64,000 nucleotides of DNA from Janthinobacterium tructae (GCF_006517255.1 NZ_CP041185.1:1612001-1676000); one strand, 5' to 3'; numbered from the stretch's first letter, positions 1 through 8,730 are shown. A program made the numbers and translations. The notes: a model not told the origin generated them from the sequence alone.

Positions 1-2
1 GG

Positions 3-704
3 ATACATAACAATCCTCAAGAATGGGGCCAAGACTTTGCAGGGCTGATGTCCGCGGCAATAGCTGAAGCAGTCGATGCTGTGACCTCCCAACTTAAACC
101 GCCTTCAGTAGACATCAAGTCGCCCCTTTCGGCCCTGGCGAATGCGGTTTCTAGCCATGTTAGCGACGCGCTAGATGGCTTCAGTGGCGCGACCACGGGG
201 CTGCAGCGCCGCACAAACCTCCTATGGTGGAAAGAGGCGATGTATTCCCCCAGCGCCCACGAGAGTTATCAGGACCTGCCGCTGTTTGAAGCAGCCGCTC
301 TCATGGCGTTGGACCTGCACGAACAGGTGCCGACATATTCGCCAGCGAGTGTCTCAGCCCTGCTACGACAGACGATTCAGGCGCTTCCCGTAGGAGACGG
401 CGGTCAGGACGCCAGCCCACGCGGATTTGCGAGCCTGGTACAAGGCGCAATCAGCTCCACACACATGGAACCATTCCGAGCGCTGGCAGCAGCGTATGCA
501 CCTGCTCCCGAGGGCCGTGGACCTTTGCTGTCGCTCATTGGGAATCCTCGGGAAGCTAAAGCTATCGAGTCGGAAAACCTCCGCGATTATGTCGGCGTGG
601 ACGCGTCAACGGTCATGAGCCCATCCGAGTGGGGCACGCACCTGTTCCGAGAGCTGCAGGCCGCGCGCGCCACCAGCCCAACCAATCGCGCCGCGAAGAA
701 ATAG
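3..704 (+). CDS. GASH-like all-helical protein of a GTPase conflict system (5' partial)
   Basis: The reading frame is open to the left window edge, so the true start lies outside; the first internal ATG is at 48. The visible part is soluble and alpha-helical. It contains a conserved-looking segment with LLWWKEAMYSP, SYQDLP, ALDLHEQVP and SPASVSALLRQTI. I recognise this pattern as that of GASH (GTPase-associated system helical) proteins, which were described only as neighbours of double-GTPase/GAP1 modules. No enzyme motif is seen. The gene is 7 bp upstream of the first GTPase gene, in the same operon. By analogy it would be a structural or sensor partner of the GTPases; that role is inference from context. 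Confidence 0.6.
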   Translation: MHNNPQEWGQDFAGLMSAAIAEAVDAVTSQLKPPSVDIKSPLSALANAVSSHVSDALDGFSGATTGLQRRTNLLWWKEAMYSPSAHESYQDLPLFEAAALMALDLHEQVPTYSPASVSALLRQTIQALPVGDGGQDASPRGFASLVQGAISSTHMEPFRALAAAYAPAPEGRGPLLSLIGNPREAKAIESENLRDYVGVDASTVMSPSEWGTHLFRELQAARATSPTNRAAKK

Positions 705-711
705 GTGGCTC

Positions 712-1662
712 ATGGACGGCTGCCGACACCTGCATTGTTTTGCGGACGACAACATCACCTGCACGCTTGGCCACCTCAGGAAGGATCAGTGCCCTGAGTG
801 GCAAGGCTCGAATGACGCTCCAGCTTCCGCCTTGCCGGAAGCTGGCCAAACGCTCCTTCCATGGAGTGGTTCGGCCATGGGGCCAAAAGACCTCAACTTT
901 CTGAGCGGGGTTGGGAAGCCAATTACTGTTGCCATCGTCGGCCCGGAGAGTGCCGGCAAGACCACGATCTTGGGTGCGTTCTACCAGCTCCTTTGGCAAG
1001 GCAAACTGACCACCGACGCGCACAGCTTCAGCAATTCCTATACCCTTAATGGCTGGGAAGCCGTTGCGTCCGCACTGCGCTGGAAGCCAGATACCCCCCC
1101 AAGCTTCCCGCCACACACGCCCAGCAGCGAAGCGCGCGCACCCGGCATGCTGCATCTCGGTTTCCGTCTCGAGAATGGTTCTCTTCGCGATTTCATTTTC
1201 GCCGATGCCCCTGGCGAATGGTTCCAGAAATGGGCAATCGACGAGCGGGCCGCCGACGCCCAAGGCGCCGCCTGGATCGCGCGAAACGCTGACATCACCC
1301 TGCTGGTGGCCGACAGTGAAGCGCTCTCTGGCCCCAAGCTTGGCACCGCGCGCAACGACTTTCAATTGCTCGCGCAACGTGCGATCGCGAACGCCCATGG
1401 TCGCCCCATCGCGTTGGTTTGGACTAAGGGTGACCTTCCAGTCCCCCCCGTCTTGGAAGCTAAGATCCGCAGTATGTTAGCCTCGGTGTCGCCGGTGGTT
1501 CCAGAGTTCACTGTAAGCGTGCACGGGGCTGACGACGAAGCCGTTGTTGACGGCTTCCGCCAGCTGTTCGGGTGGATTCTTGAAGCGAAGCGGCCGGGCT
1601 TAAATTTGCCAGCGACCGACGCACCAGGGCACGACCCACTTTTCCGAATTGGCAGGAGATAG
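712..1662 (+). CDS. P-loop GTPase, double-GTPase type 1 (DO-GTPase1-like)
   Basis: 316 aa. The ATG at 712 follows AGGTGG just after the previous stop. Residues 1-30 carry a Cys/His cluster (C4, C9, C17, H21, C27), possibly a small zinc-binding head. The G domain starts near residue 70: Walker A GPESAGKT at 77-84, a G3-type DAPGEW segment, a hydrophobic strand ending in VADSEA, and a G4-type TKGD. This matches a TRAFAC-like GTPase of the DO-GTPase1 family found with GASH, DO-GTPase2 and GAP1. The next gene begins 4 bp downstream, so the two GTPases are probably made together and act as a pair. The GTP-dependent signalling role is inferred from known family context. Confidence 0.7.
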   Translation: MDGCRHLHCFADDNITCTLGHLRKDQCPEWQGSNDAPASALPEAGQTLLPWSGSAMGPKDLNFLSGVGKPITVAIVGPESAGKTTILGAFYQLLWQGKLTTDAHSFSNSYTLNGWEAVASALRWKPDTPPSFPPHTPSSEARAPGMLHLGFRLENGSLRDFIFADAPGEWFQKWAIDERAADAQGAAWIARNADITLLVADSEALSGPKLGTARNDFQLLAQRAIANAHGRPIALVWTKGDLPVPPVLEAKIRSMLASVSPVVPEFTVSVHGADDEAVVDGFRQLFGWILEAKRPGLNLPATDAPGHDPLFRIGRR

Positions 1663-1665
1663 GCA

Positions 1666-2502
1666 TTGGGAGAACAACACACCATCTTGCTAGTCGGTGA
1701 ATCCGGCGTAGGTAAAACTCACTACGGCGCCCAGTTCTTGAAGCGCCTGTCGGTCCAGACCTGCGCTCTCAAGGCAGCCGTTGCTCCGTCGAACGTGACG
1801 CCATTTGCTACGGCGCTGAGTTGCTTGACCGAGGGACTGGCAACCCACCATACGCCAGCGGATTCTTACGTTGAGAGCGTATGGCCAATTCGTGATGATG
1901 CCGGCCGCGTCGCAGATCTGGTGTGGCCCGATTATGGTGGGGAACAAGTGCGCAATCTTGCCGTCCAGCGTCAAATTCCAGAGGCCTGGCGGGAACGCGT
2001 ACTCAGCGCCACGGATTGGGTTTTACTGATTCGACTGCAGTCGATTCGGGTGGAAGATGATCTGTTTTCCCGGCCTTTGCAGAAACTGAGCGAGTTGAAG
2101 CCCCTGCCGACAACAGCGGCTCACGCCATCTCAGACCAAGCCAGGATGATTGAGCTCCTTCAAATCCTGCTTTATCTGGGGCAATTCCATCTCGAGAAAC
2201 CGCTCCAAAGGCCTAGCTTGACTATTTTACTGACCTGTTGGGACGAGGTAGACGACCCGCGCGTCCCTACCGAGGTTCTCGCAGATCGGTTGCCGATGCT
2301 GTGGTCCTTTGTACGTAGTAACTGGGCGACGCCCACCATAATGGGATTGTCCGCTCTCGGCCGGGCGCTTAGCACGGAAGATGCAGACGTGGAGTTCGCT
2401 AGCCTTGGACCAGAGGACTTCGGTTACGTGGTGCTGCCCGACGGTCAACAGAGCGCGGATATCACCCTGCCAATCCGACGTCTCATGAGCGGGCGGAGCT
2501 GA
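1666..2502 (+). CDS. P-loop GTPase, double-GTPase type 2 (DO-GTPase2-like)
   Basis: 278 aa, starting at TTG 1666 with GGCAGGAG upstream. No better ATG lies upstream, and the P-loop sits at the very N-terminus: GESGVGKT at residues 11-18. Further GTPase landmarks are a WPDYGGEQ segment (DxxG-like G3) and LLTCWDEVDD, where WDE occupies the base-recognition position of NKxD/TKxD. It is the second GTPase of the operon, immediately after DO-GTPase1 and 5 bp before GAP1. The family is known as the paired partner of DO-GTPase1 in predicted bacterial conflict systems. Which ligand or phage cue drives GTP turnover cannot be read from sequence. Confidence 0.65.
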   Translation: MGEQHTILLVGESGVGKTHYGAQFLKRLSVQTCALKAAVAPSNVTPFATALSCLTEGLATHHTPADSYVESVWPIRDDAGRVADLVWPDYGGEQVRNLAVQRQIPEAWRERVLSATDWVLLIRLQSIRVEDDLFSRPLQKLSELKPLPTTAAHAISDQARMIELLQILLYLGQFHLEKPLQRPSLTILLTCWDEVDDPRVPTEVLADRLPMLWSFVRSNWATPTIMGLSALGRALSTEDADVEFASLGPEDFGYVVLPDGQQSADITLPIRRLMSGRS

Positions 2503-2507
2503 GCGAT

Positions 2508-4994
2508 ATGCGCGTGGAACAAGCGATCTATGGTGAGGTTGCCCGCCGTGGTCATGGGCTCAGGGCCGCCAGTCCAAATGCGCTGATGGCGGAAGGCATT
2601 GCATCGAAGCTCGACCTGCCTGACACCATTCCGCCAGGCGATCTGAACTGGGCACCGTTTGTCCGCGGCTTCCCTCTCTCGGACCACTACGTCCTGGCTC
2701 GTACGTTTTTGGACCCAACAGCGTCGCGCGGGGGCATGGTGCTCACCCACGCCCTCTTCATTCCATTGGACGAGATGTGCGCCGCCAGCAGCCTGTCCCC
2801 ACTTTTCGCCGGGCTACACTCTACCGCTACAGATTGCGTAGGACAGCTAGAGCACCTGCAGCTGGCAACATCGGGCGAAACTCCAGTAGCGCCTCCCGAT
2901 CTGATTGGCACTGCCAATGCATTGACGGCCGGCGGGCCTGGCCCAGTGGTCAGGGTTGGTGTTGACGGTTTCGAAGAGCTAGTCGACGCCTTGTGGCGCA
3001 ATCTCTGGCCCTCGATTAGGCGCTCCTTCGCGTTTAGGCTCAGCTTCGGCCCGAACGATGTCATGATGCAGCCTCCTCCGGTACTCGTATGCACGCCCGC
3101 GCAGCGGCAAGGTCAATGGACCAAGCATCCTGTCGTCAAGCCCGGTGATCTTGTGTGGGCGAACGAGTCGGCCAAGATTCTGCTTGGTCAACGCAGCATT
3201 GCGCCAATTCTGGTACTGGCCAACGACCTGGGGCTGGACGTTCAGTCTTTCAAAGATTTGGCCCGGTTGGAACGCTTGGAGGCCCTGCTTCCCACTGCCA
3301 CCACGTTGGACGCGCTCCTTTCTGTCATACGCATGGTCGATGGGTTGTCCGGTCAAAAGACTTGTGGCGAGCGATTGAAGAACCAATTAATCGATCGCTT
3401 TTCGGCCGTGCTGGCCAGCGCACAACCCAGCCAACTACTTCAACTCAGGAATTTGGGTCTCGATGGATTCCCTAGCTCAGCGGCCGTATGGAATGCAATG
3501 GAACAAGTCGTCGGTGATCTCGATTTCGCGCCCCTGGACGATGTCAGTACAATGGAATTGGTCGCTGCCTCCGTTAATAGTGATCTCGCAATTGCACCTT
3601 GGCGCGGAGCCGCTAGCGCCGGGCTAGGTGTTGCTGCTCACCGTACTAAACATACCATCTACAGCGCGATCTGGAGATGGGCCGAGGTGAACTCCGAGGC
3701 GTTCGTCACGGCCCTCTGCGTGCTGCCGGATGACTCCGAAGTAGAACTGAGGCTGGTCCAGGTCGCCCCAAAAGCTTTGGCCGCCGCCAGCCAGGAGGCA
3801 CTGCTATCTGCTCTGATAAGAAAGCGCTGGTTGATCGCCCACGGTGCGGCCTTGGGTGCGATTGCGCCGCCCCTGGAAGCCGTGCGGCGCCAGCTAGTCG
3901 CGGAAGTTGATCAGACAACAAGCCAAGGTATCCGAGCGGCCATGCGGAATGCAACCCCCGCGCAGGCGCTTGAATGCACCGTCAAGCTGAAAGATGCTCG
4001 CCTCGTGGATCTGTGCGTCGAGCTGGCTAGGGAGAACCCAGATTTACTGGCCGATATTCGCTGCGAGGAGATTACTGAGCAGAAGATCTGGGCAGCAGCA
4101 ATTGCCAGACAGCCGGCACGGTGGAACTCTCCTCGAAACGCGGCCGCTGTACGCGACACCGTTCTGAGGCGGTTCGCCGGTGGGCATGCGGTTGAGTCCG
4201 GTCTGCTGGACGCGCTCTCCCATACCCCTCTTGCCAATCTAAATGGTACTCCGGAGCGAGCGCAACTTTGGTCACGTCTGCCTGCAGCGCTGCTCCCCCG
4301 CTATTTGGACGCGACTGCCCGCGGTTGGTTGGACGTGGCTACGGCCTCTAACGTGACGCAACCAGAACCAGTCTTGGAACGCGCGATCGTTGCATGCCCC
4401 CGGTTAAAAGAGGTGCTCGGCGACGAGCTGAAGCCATTTGAAACTCGCCTGGTAATTGTCGCCTCCCTGCCTTCATTCGGTGAAGAAGCGCTCATCACTT
4501 GGCTCGGCGACACATTACGAAGCATCCGTGCATTGTCCACTAGCCAAGCCGAGCAACTCGGAGGTTTGGTCGCGGCTCGTGGTTGGAAACGAGCTGCCAA
4601 GTTCCTTGAGGAAAAACGCAACTGCGATCGTAGCGACCTCTTACCAGCGCTAAGGAAATCCGAGCACTTACTCGACTTTTACCTGCGTTTGAAGCTGAAG
4701 CTCTCGACACCTAGTAAAGCCGAGAAATGGGAGGCACTTGAACGTGAGGCTTGTGAGCTGTATCCGGATGGACCTGAAACGAACGAACTCTGGTCGCGCG
4801 CCGGCGGCAAAAACTACCAGCTTGGAAGGGGGGCCCAGAATGGTATAGCACGTTGGCACAGCGCGCTGTCATCAGTGCGCATGGGCTCCGGCCCTAAAGC
4901 TAGCGAACTCCTCGCGAAAATGTACCAGGACTTTCCAAACAACGAGCATCTTCGGTTGTACGCGCAAGATACCGACATCGTTGGGCACCATTGA
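2508..4994 (+). CDS. GTPase-associated protein 1 (GAP1) with C-terminal effector-associated domain
   Basis: 828 aa, ATG 2508. The N-terminus (IYGEVARRGHGL, then PFVRGFPLSDHYVLARTFLDP and RGGMVLTHAL) has the signature of the GAP1 N-terminal domain, seen only beside conflict-system GTPases. The middle (about 250-730) is long and helical, without recognisable catalytic motifs. Residues 741-820 form a separate small domain with ELYPDGP, LWSRAGG and RWHSAL. It aligns by eye with the end of the downstream caspase and fits an effector-associated domain (EAD, probably EAD1). Such domains pair by like-like contacts, so this protein would be the bridge between the GTPase switch and the caspase. That linking role is inference. 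Confidence 0.7.
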   Translation: MRVEQAIYGEVARRGHGLRAASPNALMAEGIASKLDLPDTIPPGDLNWAPFVRGFPLSDHYVLARTFLDPTASRGGMVLTHALFIPLDEMCAASSLSPLFAGLHSTATDCVGQLEHLQLATSGETPVAPPDLIGTANALTAGGPGPVVRVGVDGFEELVDALWRNLWPSIRRSFAFRLSFGPNDVMMQPPPVLVCTPAQRQGQWTKHPVVKPGDLVWANESAKILLGQRSIAPILVLANDLGLDVQSFKDLARLERLEALLPTATTLDALLSVIRMVDGLSGQKTCGERLKNQLIDRFSAVLASAQPSQLLQLRNLGLDGFPSSAAVWNAMEQVVGDLDFAPLDDVSTMELVAASVNSDLAIAPWRGAASAGLGVAAHRTKHTIYSAIWRWAEVNSEAFVTALCVLPDDSEVELRLVQVAPKALAAASQEALLSALIRKRWLIAHGAALGAIAPPLEAVRRQLVAEVDQTTSQGIRAAMRNATPAQALECTVKLKDARLVDLCVELARENPDLLADIRCEEITEQKIWAAAIARQPARWNSPRNAAAVRDTVLRRFAGGHAVESGLLDALSHTPLANLNGTPERAQLWSRLPAALLPRYLDATARGWLDVATASNVTQPEPVLERAIVACPRLKEVLGDELKPFETRLVIVASLPSFGEEALITWLGDTLRSIRALSTSQAEQLGGLVAARGWKRAAKFLEEKRNCDRSDLLPALRKSEHLLDFYLRLKLKLSTPSKAEKWEALEREACELYPDGPETNELWSRAGGKNYQLGRGAQNGIARWHSALSSVRMGSGPKASELLAKMYQDFPNNEHLRLYAQDTDIVGHH

Positions 4995-5010
4995 GATTGG
5001 AGGAACCACC

Positions 5011-6165
5011 ATGTTTTTCTACTACGACTTCCAAAGCACCAGCCCTAACACCATGACAACGACAAGCTACCTACAAGGCTACGCGCTCCTCATCGGCGTG
5101 GCGAACTACCAAAATATCTCGAGCCTGCCGGCCGCGATCCTGAACGACGCCACGGACGTGGCGGCAACGCTATCGTCAACGCAGTATTGCGGCTACCCGC
5201 TGGCCAACGTCGTCACCCTCCTTGATGGCGCGGCTACTCGGGCAGCGGTATTGAAGGGCTTGGCCGACCTTGCTGCTCGCACAACTCCGGACAGCACTGC
5301 ATGCGTGTTTTTCTCAGGCCATGGCGGCATCGTGGACAACAATGGCCAGGAAGACAGTGTGTGGGCAACGGTGGACACGGATCTGGACGACCTTGCGGGC
5401 ACATCAATCAGCTCCCAAGAGCTGGCCAGCGCATTTGCCAACATCAAGGCGAAGCAATTGCTCGTCTTCATTGACGCATGCCATGCCGGCGGCGCGGCAA
5501 TTTCTAAGCAGTTGACCGATGGCAAGGGCCACGTGATGAAGTCAGGCTATTCGCAAAAGGCCTTTGAAAGACTGGCTGCAGGGACCGGCCGCGCCTTAAT
5601 GGCGTCCTGCCGTGCTGACGAAACTTCTGGGGTGTTTACCAGCGCGCGCAATAGCGTTTTCACTACGACTCTCTTGGCGGGACTGAAAGGCGCTGCCGAC
5701 AAAGGCGCCAGCGGCGTCATCAAGGTATTCGATCTCTTCAACTACATCTCCGAAGAAGTGCCGAAGCTGATACCAGATACCCAGCATCCAATCTTCAAGG
5801 CAGACAACTTGGAGATGAATTTCGCTGTCGCGCTAAGCCAAGGCGGCGTGAAATCGGCAAACGCTACGGCGAATGCCCAGACGAACGCGCCCTCTGCCCA
5901 GCAGCCCGACCCTTGGCAACTGCTTGAGCAGGAGCTCGTCGCCGTGTACCCATTCGGACCGAGAGACCAGGAAGTTTGGAGCCGCGCCGGCGGGGACCTG
6001 TCGCGATTGCAGTACCAGTCGTCTGGCCAGGCCGCCTGGCATGCCGCGCTACGCTCCCTCAAGCAGGGCGGCGGCGGTGCCAACATCAGCTTTGCTAGCC
6101 TGCTTCGTACAGCTAAAGAGGACTACTCACAGAACCCACAACTCGCCCAATTGCAAGCGCCCTGA
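5011..6165 (+). CDS. Caspase-family (C14) peptidase effector with C-terminal EAD
   Basis: 384 aa from ATG 5011, chosen because GGAGGA lies 6 bp upstream; an in-frame TTG at 4981 inside GAP1 has no such site. Residues 22-280 are a caspase/metacaspase fold: GYALLIGVANY strand, catalytic His104 in FSGHGG, catalytic Cys157 in FIDACHAGG, and a VDTDLDD acidic segment after the His. A Thr/Ala/Gln-rich linker (about 282-300) joins residues 302-382, a domain sharing YPFGP, VWSRAGGD and AAWHAALRSL with the C-terminus of GAP1. This is the likely killing effector: once recruited or activated it would cleave host or self proteins and abort infection. Catalytic residues are intact. Substrate unknown. Confidence 0.82.
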   Translation: MFFYYDFQSTSPNTMTTTSYLQGYALLIGVANYQNISSLPAAILNDATDVAATLSSTQYCGYPLANVVTLLDGAATRAAVLKGLADLAARTTPDSTACVFFSGHGGIVDNNGQEDSVWATVDTDLDDLAGTSISSQELASAFANIKAKQLLVFIDACHAGGAAISKQLTDGKGHVMKSGYSQKAFERLAAGTGRALMASCRADETSGVFTSARNSVFTTTLLAGLKGAADKGASGVIKVFDLFNYISEEVPKLIPDTQHPIFKADNLEMNFAVALSQGGVKSANATANAQTNAPSAQQPDPWQLLEQELVAVYPFGPRDQEVWSRAGGDLSRLQYQSSGQAAWHAALRSLKQGGGGANISFASLLRTAKEDYSQNPQLAQLQAP

Positions 6166-6186
6166 GAAACTATCCATAAAATGAAA

Positions 6187-6229
6187 AGGCCCGGCCTTCC
6201 CATCACGGGAGAGCCGGGCCTCACTTTTT
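6187..6229 (+). terminator. Rho-independent terminator of the GTPase-caspase operon
   Basis: Perfect 9-bp GC-rich stem (AGGCCCGGC / GCCGGGCCT) with a 17-nt loop that can itself pair TCCC with GGGA, followed by CACTTTTTC. It lies 22 bp after the caspase stop and closes the operon. Confidence 0.85.
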
Positions 6230-6592
6230 CTAAGTTGGCTAAAGTATCATCGATCAAACTGATCCGTCCGCGTACGATGTACTCGCCAGCTCCGCCTAGT
6301 TTCGGATTCAAGGGCTTGTGAGCACGGCTGAACCCCCGTTATCTGAACCCAGTTTCGCCGTCGCAGGTTGCGAGCAGGTTATCAGCAGCCCAGTGACGAT
6401 TTTCTGGCCTCAATCCTTAGTGGCCGTTCGAGCGACTTCATTGCCTTTTTGTCGACGATGAAATCCAAGCGAATTGTTGGCTGCGATCGGCAAGACTAGG
6501 TAGCTGCGTTCATGCGAATATTCACTCAAATGGCGTGATTGCGGCGTCGTGAGAGTTGCGAAAGAATTTCGTATGTTCTCGAAGAGAGTACT
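6230..6592. other. Gene-free segment between conflict operon and first structured repeat
   Basis: About 360 bp without a convincing ORF, ribosome site or homology that I recognise. Short ORFs here have no coding character. It probably is decayed accessory DNA leading into the repeat at 6593. Confidence 0.5.
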
Positions 6593-6964
6593 GAATCGCC
6601 ACCAGTAGCTTAGACTCTCCTGATCCATGGTTATCGAAAGAAAAAGAGCCGATGTTCGTGTTAGTGACCTGGGTGTGCTGCCACACTCCATGTGTGCGAT
6701 CTCTTAGCAGCCTGATCCAACGACGAGATCGGGCCTGGCCTGTCTATCTCCCCTGCCCTGCAGAGACTCCTGCCACGCGCTAGCAAAAGCTACTTGAGCT
6801 TCGGGAGGCTCATGCATTAACGTTCCCGCGGCAAAACGCCTTGCGACGGTAATCTTGGGCTTCGTGTGTCGCGGCGCAATCGATTCGAGTTCTCTTTCGC
6901 ATCATTTCCGCTCTGCAACGATGCATTTAAGTTAAAGTGTTGCGTTGATAGATTGAGTCCGCAG
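6593..6964 (+). repeat. Structured ~370-bp repeat, copy A
   Basis: Begins GAATCGCCACCAGTAGCT and ends with a segment resembling the right end of the nearby IS30-type element (AAGTGTTGCG...GATTGAGTCCGCAG). It is highly similar over its whole length to 8763-9133, and over its first half to 11650-11846. Conserved parts include inverted-repeat hairpins (GATCCATGG...; GCGATCTC...GAGATCGGG) and CTGTCTATCTCCCCTGCCCTG. No intact ORF is conserved. It could be a non-autonomous mobile element or an IS noncoding end with an RNA. Confidence 0.7.
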
Positions 6965-7005
6965 GCGGAACCTGCCGACGACCGCAACCGGCCACAAGCG
7001 GTCAT
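6964..7005. repeat. REP-like palindromic intergenic repeat
   Basis: Contains GGCGGAACCTGCCGACGACC and GCAACCGGCCACAAGCGGTC, the core repeated after several neighbouring small genes. Directly abuts the end of structured repeat A. Confidence 0.5.
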
Positions 7006-7101
7006 TCGCGGCAGCGTGACAATTTGTGAGTTTTTCTGCTTAGCAATCCGCTATGCTCTGGTGCCGCTACCGGCCAGAAGCGGACAACGAAAGGCAAGAA
7101 C

Positions 7102-7611
7102 ATGGCGCGGGTTCGACTGATTGTCTTCGACTTAGATGAAACCTTGGTGCATGCTACTGAGGTTGCCTTACCTTGTGCTCACTCCTTTCGCATTGGCCCA
7201 TATTTTGTCTATGTACGACCGTTTGCATCTGACCTGATCAGGTTCTGTGCGTCGCACTTCGATATGGCAGTCTGGTCTTCATCGAGCGAACGCTATGTCG
7301 AGATAGTCACCGAGGAGCTGTTTGGAGCTTCCTATCCCGTTGCATTTTCATGGGCGGTATCAAAGTGTGTTCAGAAGGTTGATCCGAAAAGTAACGGTTA
7401 TGTGTACATAAAGGATCTGCGCAAGGCGTTGAAGCACGGGTATGCCGCAGACGAGATCATCATGATCGATGACAGTCCCGAAAAGCTCCAGCGTCAACCC
7501 ACGCGGCATCTTTGCCTAACTGAGTTCACAGGTGATCCGTGTGATACGGAACTTCTTGGCGTTATCGAACGCGTTAAGGCGATGGCGGAAATGCAGTCAA
7601 CGACGGCCTGA
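7102..7611 (+). CDS. HAD-superfamily phosphatase, FCP1/NLI-interacting-factor type
   Basis: 169 aa. HAD motif I is FDLDETLVH near residue 8 (Asp nucleophile and acid/base Asp, followed by Thr). Motif II is WSSSSERY, and motif III/IV is MIDDSPEK after a lysine-containing DPKSNGYVYIKDLRK stretch. This arrangement (DLDETLVH with no large cap domain) is typical of the FCP1/SCP/NIF group of phosphoserine phosphatases. The length is right for a single catalytic domain. It stands alone, flanked by REP-like repeats, with no operon partner, so its substrate cannot be guessed. ATG 7102 is preceded by AAAGGCAAGAAC. Confidence 0.72.
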   Translation: MARVRLIVFDLDETLVHATEVALPCAHSFRIGPYFVYVRPFASDLIRFCASHFDMAVWSSSSERYVEIVTEELFGASYPVAFSWAVSKCVQKVDPKSNGYVYIKDLRKALKHGYAADEIIMIDDSPEKLQRQPTRHLCLTEFTGDPCDTELLGVIERVKAMAEMQSTTA

Positions 7612-7617
7612 AGCGAA

Positions 7618-7671
7618 TGTCTGAAATGGGGCGTAACCTGCTAACGACGGCAACCGGCCAAAAGCGGACAT
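7618..7671. repeat. REP-like palindromic intergenic repeat
   Basis: TGTCTGAAATGGGGCG ... CAACGACGG-like core ... AACCGGCCAAAAGCGGACAT. Arms are partly complementary (TGTC..GGACA). Related units lie at 6964, 8134, 8731 and 9651. Confidence 0.5.
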
Positions 7672-7721
7672 CGATTTCCCTACGCACCTGGCAGGTGTCA
7701 CCAAACATTGAATCCCTAACG

Positions 7722-8120
7722 ATGATTAAACGTGCGCTCCTAAGTTTCCTTCTACTGGCGAGTGCTGCTGCAAGCGCCCAATACGCTAACGTGGAAGGGC
7801 AGTTCCGTTCGCAAGCAAGCTCTCTTGATTTGATTGCGCTCGACGCGGAGTCAGGGGCAATCGCAGCAAAAACCACGGTAGTACAAGGCAGTTGCTCAGG
7901 CTCGGTGGCCGGTGTAGGCAAGGTTGTAAAGAACGTCCTGACGTTCTCGCCTTATACGAAGGTTGATAAGGACGATGCTTGTGTCATTACCGTAACTTTC
8001 GATAAGCAGAAGAACACCGCCAAGGTGGAGGGCGCCTCTTGCTCGATGCATAGTGGTGCAGCTTGTGGTTGGGAGGGCGACATTGTGCGCCGCGTGAAAG
8101 AAGGCCAGTCCCGTAAGTAA
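7722..8120 (+). CDS. Small secreted protein of unknown function
   Basis: 132 aa from ATG 7722 (MIKRALLSFLLLASAAASA), a clean signal peptide cut after about residue 19. An earlier in-frame start at 7617 would place a charged 35-residue leader before it and run through the REP-like repeat, so I reject it. The mature part is about 110 aa with four cysteines (CSGS, ACVI, ASCSM, AACGW), suggesting disulfides in the periplasm. I do not recognise a family. It lies between the HAD and ankyrin genes, each separated by repeats. Confidence 0.55.
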   Translation: MIKRALLSFLLLASAAASAQYANVEGQFRSQASSLDLIALDAESGAIAAKTTVVQGSCSGSVAGVGKVVKNVLTFSPYTKVDKDDACVITVTFDKQKNTAKVEGASCSMHSGAACGWEGDIVRRVKEGQSRK

Positions 8121-8133
8121 TTAGCCAAGCCGA

Positions 8134-8197
8134 ACGTCCGGATTGGGTCGGAAGCTGTCGCACATGAACGTCGGCAACCGGCCAAGAGCAGCCATTT
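8134..8197. repeat. REP-like palindromic intergenic repeat
   Basis: ACGTCCGGATTGGGTCGGAAGC followed by ACGTCGGCAACCGGCCAAGAGCAG; the same two-part core as the unit at 7618. Confidence 0.45.
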
Positions 8198-8242
8198 CCA
8201 ATTGTCTATTTTGCTAACCATGTACCGAATAGCGATATCATC

Positions 8243-8728
8243 ATGAATAAATTAAAGGCAGCCTACGACGCCATTCAGGAGCGGCGAATTGAAAGCTTAG
8301 AGCAGCTATTACGCGAAGATTTGGCTCTACTAAACAGTCAGACGCCGTTCGGTCCTCTTTTGCATGTTGCAGCAGGTGCTGGAAATTTAGAAGCTCTCAA
8401 ACTCCTCCTATCCTGTGGTGCTGACATTGATGCAAGGGGCGGTACCTTTGGTGGTGATGCCCTAAATTATGCTGCCTCAAAGGCCCATGTGGAAGTCTGC
8501 AAATTTCTCCTAAGTCAAGGAGCCAAGTTTGATGTAAGTGAGCCGGAGAGAAACGCGTTATTCAGCGCAATCTATGTTGGTAGTACCGAGTTGGCTGAAT
8601 TATTTATTGAATATGGAATTGACTACAGCGTGGCCTATACAGGTCAATCAATGACAAATATGGATGCAAGAGCGTTTGCAATCGAACGTGGGCAAAAAGA
8701 AGTTTTGGCAGTTTTACTTACTCAGTAA
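8243..8728 (+). CDS. Ankyrin-repeat protein
   Basis: 161 aa, cytoplasmic. Successive ankyrin units can be read: FGPLLHVAAGAGNLEALKLL with the following CGADIDARGG; GDALNYAASKAHVEVCKFLL with SQGAKFDVSE; then ERNALFSAIYVGSTELAELF with EYGIDYS. A helical N-terminus (about 1-30) precedes them. Ankyrin proteins of this size in accessory islands are often immunity or adaptor proteins, but no toxin gene is adjacent here. It is a single-gene unit closed by a REP-like palindrome right after the stop. Confidence 0.8.
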   Translation: MNKLKAAYDAIQERRIESLEQLLREDLALLNSQTPFGPLLHVAAGAGNLEALKLLLSCGADIDARGGTFGGDALNYAASKAHVEVCKFLLSQGAKFDVSEPERNALFSAIYVGSTELAELFIEYGIDYSVAYTGQSMTNMDARAFAIERGQKEVLAVLLTQ

Positions 8729-8730
8729 CT

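Noticed and set aside
613..1398. 261-aa minus-strand ORF opposite the first GTPase gene
   Set aside because: Shadow of the high-GC plus-strand coding genes; no motif.
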